This document shows, piece by piece, positions 1 to 12,529 of a stretch of 64,000 bases of DNA (position 1 is the stretch's first letter; every line of letters starts with the position of its first letter). The stretch is taken from positions 16,900,955 through 16,964,954 of the forward strand of contig NC_021685.1 of the NCBI RefSeq assembly GCF_000247815.1. Direction: 5' to 3'. The position numbers and the translations under genes were made by a program. The notes below the pieces were generated by a model, which was not told the DNA's origin, made no database searches, and was given only the letters and a program-made list of their open reading frames with translations. The DNA is from Ficedula albicollis (Eukaryota > Chordata > Aves > Passeriformes > Muscicapidae).

Positions 1-11
1 GCTCCCTCTCT

Positions 12-240
12 GCAGGGCAGGGGGGACGTGGTTGTCACAGATTTGTCACGGAATTTCAGACCAGCCACGGGGAGCTGGGCTCGGATTTGGAATTTTCTCC
101 TGCAGGGAAATTAATTCCTCCTCCAAGTGCTGATGTCTGGAGAATTTGCCAGCAGCCCCAGCAGATTTGCAGCCAGCAGGAGGCTCTGGGCAGTGCCAGG
201 GAGCAGAGGGTCAGCCCAGGCCACGTCTGACGCCTTGGAC
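12..240. repeat. Copy A of 917-bp tandem duplication (non-array part)
   Basis: This stretch recurs at 929-1157 with an offset of 917 bases and almost no differences (for example cgg versus ccg near base 51). It leads directly into the 71/72-bp array at 241, as copy B leads into the shorter array at 1158. The high identity points to a recent duplication or to a duplicated assembly segment. I recognise no gene in it. Confidence 0.9.
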
Positions 241-928
241 AGATGGAGCTGTGGGCTTGGAAAAGTTCCTGGTGCCACCAGCCCTCCAGGAGACAATCCC
301 TGGATGAGGAGGGATGGAGATGTGGGCTTGGGAAAGCTCCTGGAGCCACCAACCCTCCAGGAGACAATCCCTGGGTGAGGAGGGATGGAGATGTGGGCTT
401 GGGAAAAGCTCCTGGTGCCACCAACCCTCCAGGAGACAATCCCTGGATGAGGAGGGATGGAGATGTGGGCTTGGGAAAGCTCCTGGAGCCACCAACCCTC
501 CAGGAGACAATCCCTGGGTGAGGAGGGATGGAGATGTGGGCTTGGGAAAAGCTCCTGGTGCCACCAACCCTCCAGGAGACAATCCCTGGATGAGGAGGGA
601 TGGAGATGTGGGCTTGGGAAAGCTCCTGGAGCCACCAACCCTTCAGGAGACAATGCCTGGGGGAGGAGGGATGGAGATGTGGGCTTGGAAAAGCTCCTGG
701 AGCCACCAACCCTCCAGGAGACAATGCCTGGGGGAGGAGGGATGGAGATGTGGGCTTGGAAAAGCTCCTGGAGCCACCAACCCTCCAGGAGACAATGCCT
801 GGGGGAGGAGGGATGGAGATGTGGGCTTGGAAAAGCTCCTGGAGCCACCAACCCTCCAGGAGACAATGCCTGGGGGAGGAGGGATGGAGATGTGGGCTTG
901 GAAAAGCTCCTGGAGCCACCAACCCTCC
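241..928. repeat. 71/72-bp minisatellite, about 9.5 units
   Basis: The core gtgggcttgg recurs every 71 or 72 bases (about 251, 322, 393, 465 and onward), together with ggagacaat and gccaccaaccctcc. Early units alternate between tcctggagccacc and tcctggtgccacc; the last four units are nearly identical, so that end looks most recently expanded. Open frames across it on both strands result from the lack of stop codons in the unit. Confidence 0.93.
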
Positions 929-1157
929 GCAGGGCAGGGGGGACGTGGTTGTCACAGATTTGTCACCGAATTTCAGACCAGCCACGGGGAGCTGGGCTCG
1001 GATTTGGAATTTTCTCCTGCAGGGAAATTAATTCCTCCTCCAAGTGCTGATGTCTGGAGAATTTGCCAGCAGCCCCAGCAGATTTGCAGCCAGCAGGAGG
1101 CTCTGGGCAGTGCCAGGGAGCAGAGGGTCAGCCCAGGCCACGTCTGACGCCTTGGAC
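929..1157. repeat. Copy B of 917-bp tandem duplication
   Basis: Near-identical to 12-240. It sits between the long array (241-928) and the short array (1158-1295), so the duplication took array plus flank as one block. Confidence 0.9.
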
Positions 1158-1295
1158 AGATGGAGCTGTGGGCTTGGAAAAGCTCCTGGAGCCACCAACC
1201 CTCCAGGAGACAATCCCTGGATGAGGAGGGATGGAGATGTGGGCTTGGGAAAGCTCCTGGTGCCACCAACCCTCCAGGAGACAATCCCTGGGTGA
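1158..1295. repeat. 71/72-bp minisatellite, short arm (about 2 units)
   Basis: The same unit as 241-928 but only about two copies, ending at the gggtgagcc boundary near 1295. The difference in copy number between the two duplicated arms shows that expansion or contraction followed the duplication, or that the assembly collapsed one arm. Confidence 0.88.
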
Positions 1296-2210
1296 GCCTC
1301 CTCCCCACCAAGAGGTTCTGGTCCAAGTGCCTGACCCCTCCCAAATTGTTCCTTTGTGCTCCTTTTCCCAGAATCAGCTGGATCTGAGGGGTTTGGGAGC
1401 TTCTGCCTCAGCTCCCGTCTCTGGGACCCCACAACAGCTCCAGGAGCTGCTCCCCCGACAATTCCACACATCCCCCCCTGCCCCTTTGCAGGGATTTGTA
1501 ACCTGGAAACTGCTTTTTTGTTGGAATCTCAAGGGGAAGGCTTCACTTTGGAAGCAGAGAGCCCCAACATCCCAGTCTGGCAACAGGAAAACGGGATGAA
1601 AATATGAGATGGGCTCAAAAATCCCAGCCAGGAAAGAGAATTGGGTGCTGACCCCACACAGGATGAAGCCCCACGGCTGGACAGTCAGATATCCCAGGGC
1701 ATTCCAGCATTCCCAGCTCCTCTGGAAGCACAGCTGGAGCTGTCAGGAAGCCCCAGCTCAGCACAGCCTGGAATTTGCTCTCCCAGAACACCGGGATTCC
1801 CTGTTCCCAGTGAGGTACTGGAAAAACCAGCACAGACCCAGCCTCGTCCCCCACCTGCAAACAGCGCTTGGAGAAAGCTTGAGGAACGGGATTTCAGGGG
1901 GGAATACAGCCGGGTTAGGAATCATCCTCTGCTTTTCCATCCCTTCCCCACCCTGGGAAAATGAGGATTTTCCTAAACACCAGGAAATTCCCCCGCTTGG
2001 CAGCAAATGCAGACATTTGGGTTGCCCCGAGCTCCTGATCAGAGCCATCCCTTCCAGCCAGCCCGAGGAGGAATGTTTGGAATGTGATCTTCAATTAGGA
2101 GCTGTTAATTGGCAGGTTTGTCCCCAGGCTGCTGCTCCCGGGATAGCCTGGCACCGGCTCAGCAGGAGGGGCTGAAGGTGCAGGGAGAACTGGGAGGCAC
2201 TGGGAGAAAA
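1296..2210. other. Unassigned non-repetitive sequence
   Basis: No repeat family, RNA gene or convincing exon was recognised. Open frames here are short and overlap on both strands without a dominant candidate. Confidence 0.5.
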
Positions 2211-3095
2211 CCACAGCTCCAAAGGGTGATTCCCATAGGGAAACCTGCCCAGGGAAGTGGTAAAGACACCATTCCCAAAAAACCATCACCCCAAAGGTGA
2301 TTCCTGTGGAGAACCTGCCCAGGGGAGTGCTGGAGTCACCATTCCCAAAAAACCATCACTCCAAAGGTGATTCCTGTGGAGAATGTACCCAGGGGAGCGC
2401 TGGAGCCGTAATTCCCAAAAAAATATCACTCCAGAGGGTGGTTCTATGGGGGTGATTTCCGTGGAGAATGTACCCAGGGGAGTGCTGGAACCATAATTCC
2501 CAAAAAAATCACTCCAGAGGGTGATTCCCACGGAGAAACTGCCCAGGGAAGTGGTAAAGACACCATTCCCAAAAAACCATCACCCCAAAGGTGATTCCTG
2601 TGGGGAACCTGCCCAGGAAATGCTGGAGACACCATTCCCAAAAAGCCACCACTCCAGAGGGTGATTCCTATGGACAACCTGCCCAGGGAATTGGTAAAGA
2701 CACCGTTCCCAAAAAACCACTGCCCCAAAGGTGATTTCTGTGGAGAATGTACCCAGGGGAGTGCTGGAGCCATAATTCCCCAAAAAAATCACTCCAGAGG
2801 GTGATTCCCACGGAGAAACTGCCCAGGGAAGTGGTAAAGACACCATTCCCAAAAAACCATCACCCCAAAGGTGATTCCTGTGGAGAACATGTCCAGGGAA
2901 GTGCTGGAGTCACTATTCCCAAAAAGCCAACACTCCAGAGAGTGATTCCCGTAGAGAACCTGCCCAGGGAAGTGCTGGAGTCACCATTCCCAAAAACCAC
3001 AACTCCAAAGGGTGATTCCCATGGAGAACCTGCCCAGGGAAGTGCTGGAGTCACCATTCCCAAAAAAACGCCAGCCTGCCCAACCTGGACAAGCT
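2211..3095 (+). repeat. CR1-derived minisatellite, period about 60-65 bp
   Basis: Units carry tgcccaggg(a/g)a(a/g)tg, then ctggagtcacc or gtaaagacacc, then attcccaaaaa and a ccaaaggtgattcc segment. This matches, in order, the CR1 3'-end block that normally reads 'gcccagggaagtgg-tggagtcaccatccc-aaaaacgtg'. The array runs without a break into a recognisable CR1 3' end at 3096-3235. I infer that a segment of that CR1 copy was amplified in tandem. No selection for coding is apparent. Confidence 0.8.
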
Positions 3096-3235
3096 GCCCA
3101 GGGAAGTGCTGGAGTCCCCATCCCGGGAATTGCTCGAAAAACGTGTGGATGTGGCTCTTGGGGATTTGGTTTAGAGGTGAGCTCTTGTGCTTGGCGATCC
3201 CGAAGGCCTTTTCCAACCTCAGCAATCCCATGAGA
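3096..3235 (+). mobile_element. CR1 LINE 3' end fragment
   Basis: The order of blocks is typical of CR1: gcccagggaagtgctggag, then aaaaacgtgtggatgtggc, ggatttggtttag, and ccttttccaacctcagcaat before the end. The orientation puts the 3' end on the right. It is the probable source of the adjacent minisatellite. Confidence 0.82.
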
Positions 3236-4236
3236 TGGTGAGAAGGGTCTCCACAGCAGGGAAAGCTCCAGGAATGGGGGAAGGGAGCACACCCCAGTGT
3301 GCCCAGCTGAAGGGATGGGGATCCTGATCTGATCTCAGCTCCAGAGCTGAGCACTAAACTAAAATCCGGAGCAGAAATCCCCTTTTTATTATCCAGGTGT
3401 GTTTATCCAGGTGAATCCCTCATCCACACAGAGGCTTTGGAGCTGCTTGGTCTCCCTGACCTTCAAAACTTGCTGAGAGTCCTAAAATCCCTGTTGAAAG
3501 AGCCACAAAGGCAGAAATGATGGAGAAAGAGCTGGAAGCTGTGGGAGATGGAGCAGATCTTGCCTCTGGACACCTGAACTCACACAGGAACAGCAACATT
3601 TTATCCCTGGAAAGTGTGAATCCCGTATTTCCGTGCTTGCTCTGAGGCATCCGTGGCACAAAGGATTATCCCAACCTCGCAGGATTATCCCAGATGTCCC
3701 TGAGAGCTGGAAACTGCTCCATGCACAACAAAGTGCCCCTGCTTGACGTGACACAATGAAGGGAATTCCAAGAACAACCTGTCAGGGAAAAGGGCGTTTT
3801 TGTCCCCCACTAATTGGACCAAAGATGTTTGTTCTACTCCAGGACCTCGTGGCCCCAGCCAGAGCAGATGAAACCGAGTTTAATGTTCTCATTAAAGCCT
3901 CGAGGTATTTTTATTCACCTGAGAAAAATCTCGTTTTTATTCCACAGCTGCATGGGGTGAAAAGTTCTGGGAATAAAGAGCCGGCTGAAAGGTTTTCCTT
4001 TCAGTGCTCCTGCCCCTCTCCAGGTCGCTTGGAACTGGAAACTCCACAGGGAAACAGCTGCTGGGAAAGGGAAGCACAAAATTGTGGGGAATCCTCCAGA
4101 GCAGCACAAAGCTGTGGCTGGTGGCCACGGCAGCGCTGTCACCAAACCCCTTCTCAGCTGCCCCATGGAAACCCCACTGAAGGCACCTGGAGCTGCTCTG
4201 AGCCTTCCCAGAAACCAGAGCACTCAGGAGGGGTGG
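3236..4236. other. Unassigned sequence left of the first LTR
   Basis: Mixed-composition sequence without a recognised repeat. A frame opens at 3756 but continues only because it enters the poly-C run (read as polyproline), so it is not evidence of a gene. The last five bases (ggtgg, 4232-4236) resemble gatgg after the LTR and may be a decayed target site duplication. Confidence 0.5.
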
Positions 4237-5581
<1,345 letters not shown>

Positions 5582-5630
5582 GATGGGATGAGCTTTAAGG
5601 TCCTTTCCAACCCAAACCATTGGATTAGAA
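5582..5630 (+). mobile_element. CR1 3'-terminal fragment
   Basis: The string gatgagctttaaggtcc followed by tttccaacccaaacca is the CR1 3' terminus. It abuts the LTR, so the LTR may have inserted into this CR1 copy. Confidence 0.72.
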
Positions 5631-5766
5631 GCCCAATTTGGGATTTTAAGATCCCCCCCGGTTCTTGTGCTGTGGATGTGAAGGGTCATTGCCCTCTCCC
5701 ACTCTCTCCCAGGCTGTCCAAACAGCTCCTCTGTATCCTTTTTACCTTTTTTTTTTTTTTTTTTTT

Positions 5767-5769
<3 letters not shown>

Positions 5770-5824
<55 letters not shown>
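5770..5824. other. Poly-C block 2, 55 bp
   Basis: Pure C between a T run ending in ggg and a T-rich tract beginning tttgttgttg. This arrangement is unlike a normal microsatellite and resembles the other suspect blocks. Confidence 0.75.
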
Positions 5825-6102
5825 TTTGTTGTTGTTTTTTTCTTTTTTTTTTTTTTTTTTTTTTTTTGTTAGGGTTTGGATTGAATGTGTGAGAGATGGT
5901 ATTTTTTGTTCATTGTCAGATGTTTATTAATTTTTATTTATGTTACAGTGAGTTTTACAGTACTTCCAGTTAACAAGCTAAAAATGGAATTTTTTTTTTA
6001 AATAAGGCTTTTTAAGGTTAAATGGTTTAATTAAGAACGGACACTTAAATTATTTTTACTTTTAACTTAATAATTACTTGCGATTCTCAATGTGGACTTT
6101 TA

Positions 6103-6261
<159 letters not shown>

Positions 6262-6365
6262 TGAAAAAAAAAAAGGACAAAATATTTGCCTTAAAATTTA
6301 AATTTTTTTTCTATGTATTTTCTATATATTATATATATTTGGAATATATATATGTATTCCAAAAC

Positions 6366-7324
6366 CTTGCTCAGAACCCCTCCCTGGCCCTGATCCCAGC
6401 TCCTTTCTGGGAAGTTTTGACCCCATCCCAGTGCAAAGGTGGGAGTGGATTAACTGGTGCCCGGCAGGATGTGGCTGACCCCGCTGTCACCTCCCCTGCC
6501 TGCCCAGGAACGGGCTCAGAGAGGGAGAAAAACACCGGGAAGAACTTTCTGGAAAACCCACACAGGGATCGTTTTGACCTCGGAGCAAGGTCAGGCTGCC
6601 TTGGCGCTGCTCGCAGCGAGGAAAAGCAAATCCGCGGCGTTCAGCAAATCTCCTCCTCTCTCCGGCTCATTCCTCCCCAAGAACTCATTTCGGAGGGATT
6701 CAGCGGCATTGACAGAGGTGCTGCTGGTAATTTCCCTGCTGATATTCGGGATGTAACACTTCATCCTGGGCTCTGCGAGTGGGTTACCTCGCGAATTGCT
6801 CTGTGCTGCCAGCGGCACAGCCGGAGTTGGTTTGGGATGTGGCTGTTCCCCCCAAAGCTGTGTCCCCAAAACCAGCACCGGTTCGTGGCTCCCGTGGCTG
6901 CAGATAAAAATCCCCTGGGAAGCTTCCTGCGGGTGCTGGAGCTCCTGCCATGAGCTCTGAGGAAAACTGATCCTCCCCCAGCAGGGCTGAGAGTGTCACT
7001 GGATCCCCAGCAGGGTTGGAAAAGTGGGAAAAGGAGACGAAATCTCGTTTTTGCTGATGTGAGGAGCTGCCTGAGGAAAGAGACCCCTGTTTGAGGCACA
7101 AATCTGTCCCACATGGGGTCTCCAGGCAAGGTCTGTCCTCAGCAGAGAGACCTGTCACAAGTGAGGAGGAGGAGGAGAAAACCCCCCTGGATTTGGTTTG
7201 CAGGTCCAGGGAACCTCCTTGTCCAGCTGGAGCTCACCAGGGCTCAGAGGTGGCTGCAAACCCCGCACAGCAGAGAGGGAGCCACCCTCACCTCCTGTGT
7301 CCCCGGAGCCGAGCGCTCATGGGG
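6366..7324. other. Unassigned GC-rich sequence
   Basis: No repeat family or exon recognised. Short overlapping frames on both strands only. Confidence 0.45.
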
Positions 7325-8790
7325 GATTCCACATTGCCCTGGACGCTCCTGGTGTCCCTGATTTTCTGGACATTCCTGGTTGCCCTGGACGCTCCTGGTG
7401 TCCCTGATTTCCTGGACATTCCTGGTGTCCCTGATTTCCTGGTGTCCCTGATGTCTTGGACACTCCCGGTGTCCCTGAGACCTTGAACATTCCTTCTGTC
7501 CCTGATTTCCTGGTGTCCCTGATGTCTTGGACACTTCTGGTGTCATCATGTCCTGATGTCCATGAGACCCTGAACATTCCCAGTGTCCCTGAGGCCCTGG
7601 ACACTCCTGGTGTTCCTGATTTCCTGGTGTCCCTGAGATCCTGGACACTCCTGGTGTCCCTGATTTCTTGGTGTCCCTGATGTCTTGGACACTTCTGGTG
7701 TCATCATGTCCTGATGTCCCCAAGACCTTGAACATTCCTGATGTCCCTGAGGCCCTGGACACTCCTGGTGTTCCTCATGCCCTGGACATTCCTGGTGTCC
7801 ATGAGACCCTGAACATTTCTAGTTTCCCTGATGCCCTGGACACTCCTGGTGTTCCTCATGCCCTGGACATTACACCCTGAACATTCCTGGTGTCCCTGAG
7901 TCCCTGGACATTCCTGGTTTCCCTCATGTCCTAATGTCCCTGAGACCTTGAACATTCCTGATGTCCGTGAGACCCTGGACACATCCTGGTGTCCCTCATG
8001 CCCTGGTGTCCCTGATGCCCTGGATGTGTCTGATGTCCCTGAGTCCCTGGACATTCCTGGTGTCCCTCATGTCCTAATGTCCCTGAGACCTTGAACATTC
8101 CTGGTGTCCGTGAGACCCTGGACACATCCTGGTGTCCCTCATGCCCTGGTGTCCCTGATGCCCTGGATGTGTCTGATGTCCCTGAGTCCCTGGACATTCC
8201 TGGTGTCCCTCATGTCCTAATGTCCCTGAGACCTTGAACATTCCTGGTGTCCGTGAGACCCTGGACACATCCTGGTGTCCCTCATGCCCTGGTGTCCCTG
8301 ATGCCCTGGATGTGTCTGATGTCCCTGAGTCCCTGGACATTCCTGGTGTCCCTCATGTCCTAATGTCCCTGAGACCTTGAACATTCCTGGTGTCCGTGAG
8401 ACCCTGGACACATCCTGGTGTCCCTCATGCCCTGGTGTCCCTGATGCCCTGGATGTGTCTGATGTCCCTGAGTCCCTGGACATTCCTGGTGTCCCTCATG
8501 TCCTAATGTCCCTGAGACCTTGAACATTCCTGGTGTCCGTGAGACCCTGGACACATCCTGGTGTCCCTCATGCCCTGGTGTCCCTGATGCCCTGGATGTG
8601 TCTGATGTCCCTCATGTCCTGGTGTCCCTGAGGCCCTGGACACTCCTGGTGTCCCTCATGTCCTGGTGTCCCTGATGCCCTGGACACTCCTGGTGTCCCT
8701 GATGCCCTGGACATGTCTGATGTCCCTGATGCCCCTGTGTCCCTGAAGCCCTGGCCATCCCTGGTGTCCCTGCTGCCCTGGTGACCCTGC
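7325..8790. repeat. Minisatellite with 143-bp higher-order repeat
   Basis: Basic units of roughly 20 bases combine tgtccctga, ccctggaca and ttcctgg motifs. Between about 7910 and 8570 a 143-base block repeats about 4.5 times nearly unchanged, and frames on the minus strand restart at 7931, 8074, 8217 and 8360, exactly 143 apart. The flanks have looser, more diverged units, which suggests that the centre was homogenised last. Confidence 0.92.
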
Positions 8791-9595
8791 TGCCCTGGCC
8801 ATGCCCGCTGTCCCCAGCGCTGCTGGACACTGAGCAGGCCACATGCAGGGCAGTGTCCCCGTGGGGTCACCCATCTGCCTGCCCCGTCTCTGCCGCTGAT
8901 TCCTCGCCGTGTCCTTATTGCTGCTAATCCCTCTCTAAATACTTTGCTTACAAGGGCTGGCAATCTTGCAAGCTGTCCCCAAGCACATCTGTGCAGCCCT
9001 GTCCCTGTGGGATTGCAGGGTTGCACTCCCAGCCTGCAGCACAGCTCCTGCATCCCACCGTGCCCGGCACAGGCTGGGATGTGTAAAATCGGGAACTTTC
9101 CCACCCCTCGTCCTGCTCTGCTCCAGGTTTCTGTCAGGGGAAGCCCCCCGGGATCCCATTAATTCTGCAGCGAGGCTTGAGCTGGGATTGCTGCTCGCTC
9201 CAGCCGCCCAAGGATCTGGGAATGGCAGGCTGGTGCAGTCTGGGGAGGGGGTGGGCACAGCAAGAGCTGTTAAACCCTCGCTATCCCTGCAGCCCCATCC
9301 CTGGAGGGCTGCTGGCAGACAAATCTCCCAATTACAGGAGCAGGAGACGGAGCTGAGGGCTCCAGGAACACGAACACAGGCTGGGGCTCTGCTCTAATGA
9401 GCTGCCAGCAGCACCTCTCTGCTCCTGAGCCACCAATTCTGCCCCTCCTGCCCTGCTCCACACATCCCCAGTGCCCTGCCACCCCTGCAGAGGGATCCCT
9501 CCATTCCCAGAGTGGTGGGATAGGGCACGGCTGGGCTGTGCCACTTCAGCGAGGTCAGAGCTGCTGGGCACCCCTGGGCAGCCCTGGGCATCAAT
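8791..9595. other. Unassigned sequence
   Basis: No recognised element. Moderately GC-rich with short frames only. Confidence 0.45.
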
Positions 9596-9860
9596 GAGCA
9601 CCCCTGGGCATCCCTGATCCATGCCAGAGACCCCTGATCCGTGCCAGGGATTCCTGATCCATGCCAGAGACCCCCATCCCATGCCAGAGATTCCTGATCC
9701 ATGCCAGGGACTACCCCTGATCCATGTCAGGGATTGAGCACCCCTGGGCATCCCTGATCCATGCCAGAGACCCCTGATCCGTGCCAGGGATTCCTGATCC
9801 ATGCCAGAGACCCCCATCCCATGCCAGAGATTCCTGATCCATGCCAGGGACTCCCCACTC
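9596..9860. repeat. Short-unit tandem repeat with 140-bp duplication
   Basis: Units of about 20 bases carry ctgatcc(a/g)tgccag(a/g)ga. A block beginning gagcacccctgggcatccct occurs at 9596 and again at 9736, an offset of 140 bases, so the array consists of two near-identical halves. Confidence 0.88.
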
Positions 9861-10111
9861 CATGCTGGGCTCCCTGTCCCTTCCCAGAGCCATGGCAGGA
9901 GCAGCTCCAAGGGCTGCTCCCAAACCCCATCCCACTTCTCCAGGTAACCCCAGTGTGCTGTGGCTGCAGGGGTTCCCCAAAAACAGCCAAGCACAGGATC
10001 TGCTGTCAGGTGTTTCCTCTCCAAACTCCTGCTCTGTCATCCCTGCTGTCCCATTCCTTTTTTTCCCCCCCTCTGTTCTCACTCTTCCATCATGCCCAGC
10101 ACTGCATGAAT
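9861..10111. other. Unassigned spacer
   Basis: Sequence between a tandem repeat and a CR1 fragment. Nothing recognised. Confidence 0.4.
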
Positions 10112-10335
10112 AAGGACAAGGGAAAACAGCCTCAAGCTGCACCAGGGGAGGCTCAGACTGGATATCAGGGAAAATTTCTCTGCTGAATTAGTGGTCAAAC
10201 ATCGGGGAGAGCTGTCCAGGGAAGTGGTGGAGTGCCCATCCCTGGAAGTGGCACTTGGGGAACATTGTCAGTGTGGGGGGAATGGTTGGACAATGACCCT
10301 GGAGGTCTTTTCCACCCTTAAGGATCCTGTCACTC
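10112..10335 (+). mobile_element. CR1 LINE 3' fragment
   Basis: Blocks in CR1 order: aaacagcctcaagctgcacc, aggggaggctcagactggat, gtccagggaagtggtggag, atccctggaag, gaatggttggacaatgaccc and ggaggtcttttccaccctta. The 3' end lies to the right. Its last 50 bases belong to the block duplicated at 10651. Confidence 0.88.
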
Positions 10336-10981
10336 TGAGTCCTGTCCTTGTCCCTCTGCCAGTCCAGCTTCCAGGGCTCTGGAAGGTTTCTGGCACTTCC
10401 CAGGATTTCTGGGCCCAGCCCTGCAGACATCCAGTGAACCACAACCTCCCTGGGATTCGGGGAAGCACGGAATCAATTCCAGCAATTCCAAAAGAGCAGC
10501 AATTCCCAGCTCCTGGGGGGGGCCTGAGTGCCCCAGGCTAGCGGCCTCCAGGTGCTTCACTCCCAGGGAATTTGGCTGCAAGGTTATTCCCCCCACAACA
10601 CTGGGAATTGCACCCATTTCCATTGAGGGAATTTCATCCACTTCCATTGAGTTGGACAATGACCCTGGAGGTCTTTTCCACCCTTAAGGATCCTGTCACT
10701 CTGAGTCCTGTCCTTGTCCCTCTGCCAGTCCAGCTTCCAGGGCTCTGGAAGGTTTCTGGCACTTCCCAGGATTTCTGGGCCCAGCCCTGCAGACATCCAG
10801 TGAACCACAACCTCCCTGGGATTCGGGGAAGCACGGAATCAATTCCAGCAATTCCAAAAGAGCAGCAATTCCCAGCTCCTGGGGGGGGCCTGAGTGCCCC
10901 AGGCTAGCGGCCTCCAGGTGCTTCACTCCCAGGGAATTTGGCTGCAAGGTTATTCCCCCCACAACACTGGGAATTGCATCC
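10285..10981. repeat. 366-bp tandem duplication at CR1/minisatellite junction
   Basis: The block starting gttggacaatgaccctgg is present at 10285 and 10651, offset 366. It is essentially identical through the phrases gggggggcctgagtgcccc and attccccccacaacactggg. Copy 1 ends with two units of the 24-bp repeat that expands after copy 2, so the duplication included the edge of that array. Confidence 0.92.
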
Positions 10982-12210
10982 ATTTCCATTGTGGGTATTG
11001 CATCCATTTCCATTGTGGGAATTGCATCCATTTCCACTGGGGGAATTTCATCCATTTCCACTGTGGGTATTGCACCCATTTCCATTGGGGGAATTTCATC
11101 CATTTCCACTGGGGGAATTTATTCCATTTCCACTGTTGGAATTTCATCCATTTCCATTGGGGGAATTGCATCCATTTCCATTGTGGGAATTGCACCCATT
11201 TCCATTGGGGGAAATTATTCCATTTTCATTGTGGGAATTGCACCCATTTCCACTGTGGGAATTGCACACATTTCCCTTATTCCATTTCCATTGTGGGAAT
11301 TGCACCCATTTCCCTTGTGGGAATTTATTCCATTTCCATTATGGGAATTTCATCCATTTCCACTGTGGGAATTTATTCCATTTCCATTGTGGGAATTGCA
11401 CCCATTTCCCTTGTGGGAATTTATTCCATTTCCATTATGGGAATTTCATCCATTTCCACTGTGGGAATTTATTCCATTTCCATTGTGGGAATTGCACCCA
11501 TTTCCCTTGTGGGAATTTATTCCATTTCCATTATGGGAATTTCATCCATTTCCACTGTGGGATTTGCATCCATTTCCATTGTGGGAATTTATTCCATTTC
11601 CATTATGGGAATTTCATCCATTTCCACTGTGGGAATTTATTCCATTTCCATTGTGGGAATTGCACCCATTTCCCTTGTGGGAATTTATTCCATTTCCATT
11701 ATGGGAATTTCATCCATTTCCACTGTGGGAATTTATTCCATTTCCATTGTGGGAATTGCACCCATTTCCCTTGTGGGAATTTATTCCATTTCCATTATGG
11801 GAATTTCATCCATTTCCACTGTGGGAATTTATTCCATTTCCATTGTGGGAATTGCACCCATTTCCATTGTGGGAATTTAATCCATTTCCGTTTTGGGAAT
11901 TTCATCCATTTCCATTGTTGGAATTTCATCCATTTCCATTGTGGGAATTTATTCCATTTCCATTATGGGAATTTCATCCATTTCCACTGTGGGAATTTAT
12001 TCCATTTCCATTGTGGGAATTGCACCCATTTCCATTGTGGGAATTTAATCCATTTCCGTTTTGGGAATTTCATCCATTTCCATTGTTGGAATTTCATCCA
12101 TTTCCATTGTGGGAATTTCATCCATTTCCATTGGGGGATTTTAATCCGTTTTCATTGGGGGAATTTAATCCATTTCTATTGTAGGAATTGCATCCATTTC
12201 CATTGTCGCA
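10970..12210. repeat. 24-bp minisatellite, about 51 units
   Basis: The unit core is catttccattgtgggaatt (24 bases overall). Variants follow a higher-order pattern: between about 11290 and 11860 a four-unit, 96-base block repeats several times. Because 24 is divisible by three, stop-free frames extend through all of it; these are not genes. Confidence 0.95.
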
Positions 12211-12529
12211 GCTCATCTCGGGTTCCCCTGTGCTCCCCTTCTCACTGGAGTTTGGATCCTCTTCTCCCAGGCTGGATTTATCTGGAATTAGTGCTCTGCT
12301 AACTTCCAATTACCGCTCCAGCACTTGGAATTGAGCATCTCCCCACCCCAACCCAGACCCCCTACTACCCAAATATATCCCAAATCTCCACGGATGAGGA
12401 GGTGCACCCATAAATCAACCCCACAGGAATTATTTACTGCCATTCCTCCTGGTTTGGGCAACTTTGTCCTGCGGAGATGCTGCTGCTGGTTGCCAGGCTG
12501 CAGCCTGAGCGGCAGGCACAGCTTGGGCA
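12211..12529. other. Unassigned spacer between two minisatellites
   Basis: About 320 bases of unique-looking sequence; no element or exon recognised. Confidence 0.45.

Noticed and set aside
7910..8570. CRISPR-like array (regular repeats)
   Set aside because: There are no unique spacers; the whole 143-base block is repeated, and the genome is avian.
10938..12302. Histidine/phenylalanine-rich repeat protein
   Set aside because: A 24-bp unit without stops; two other plus-strand frames are equally open.
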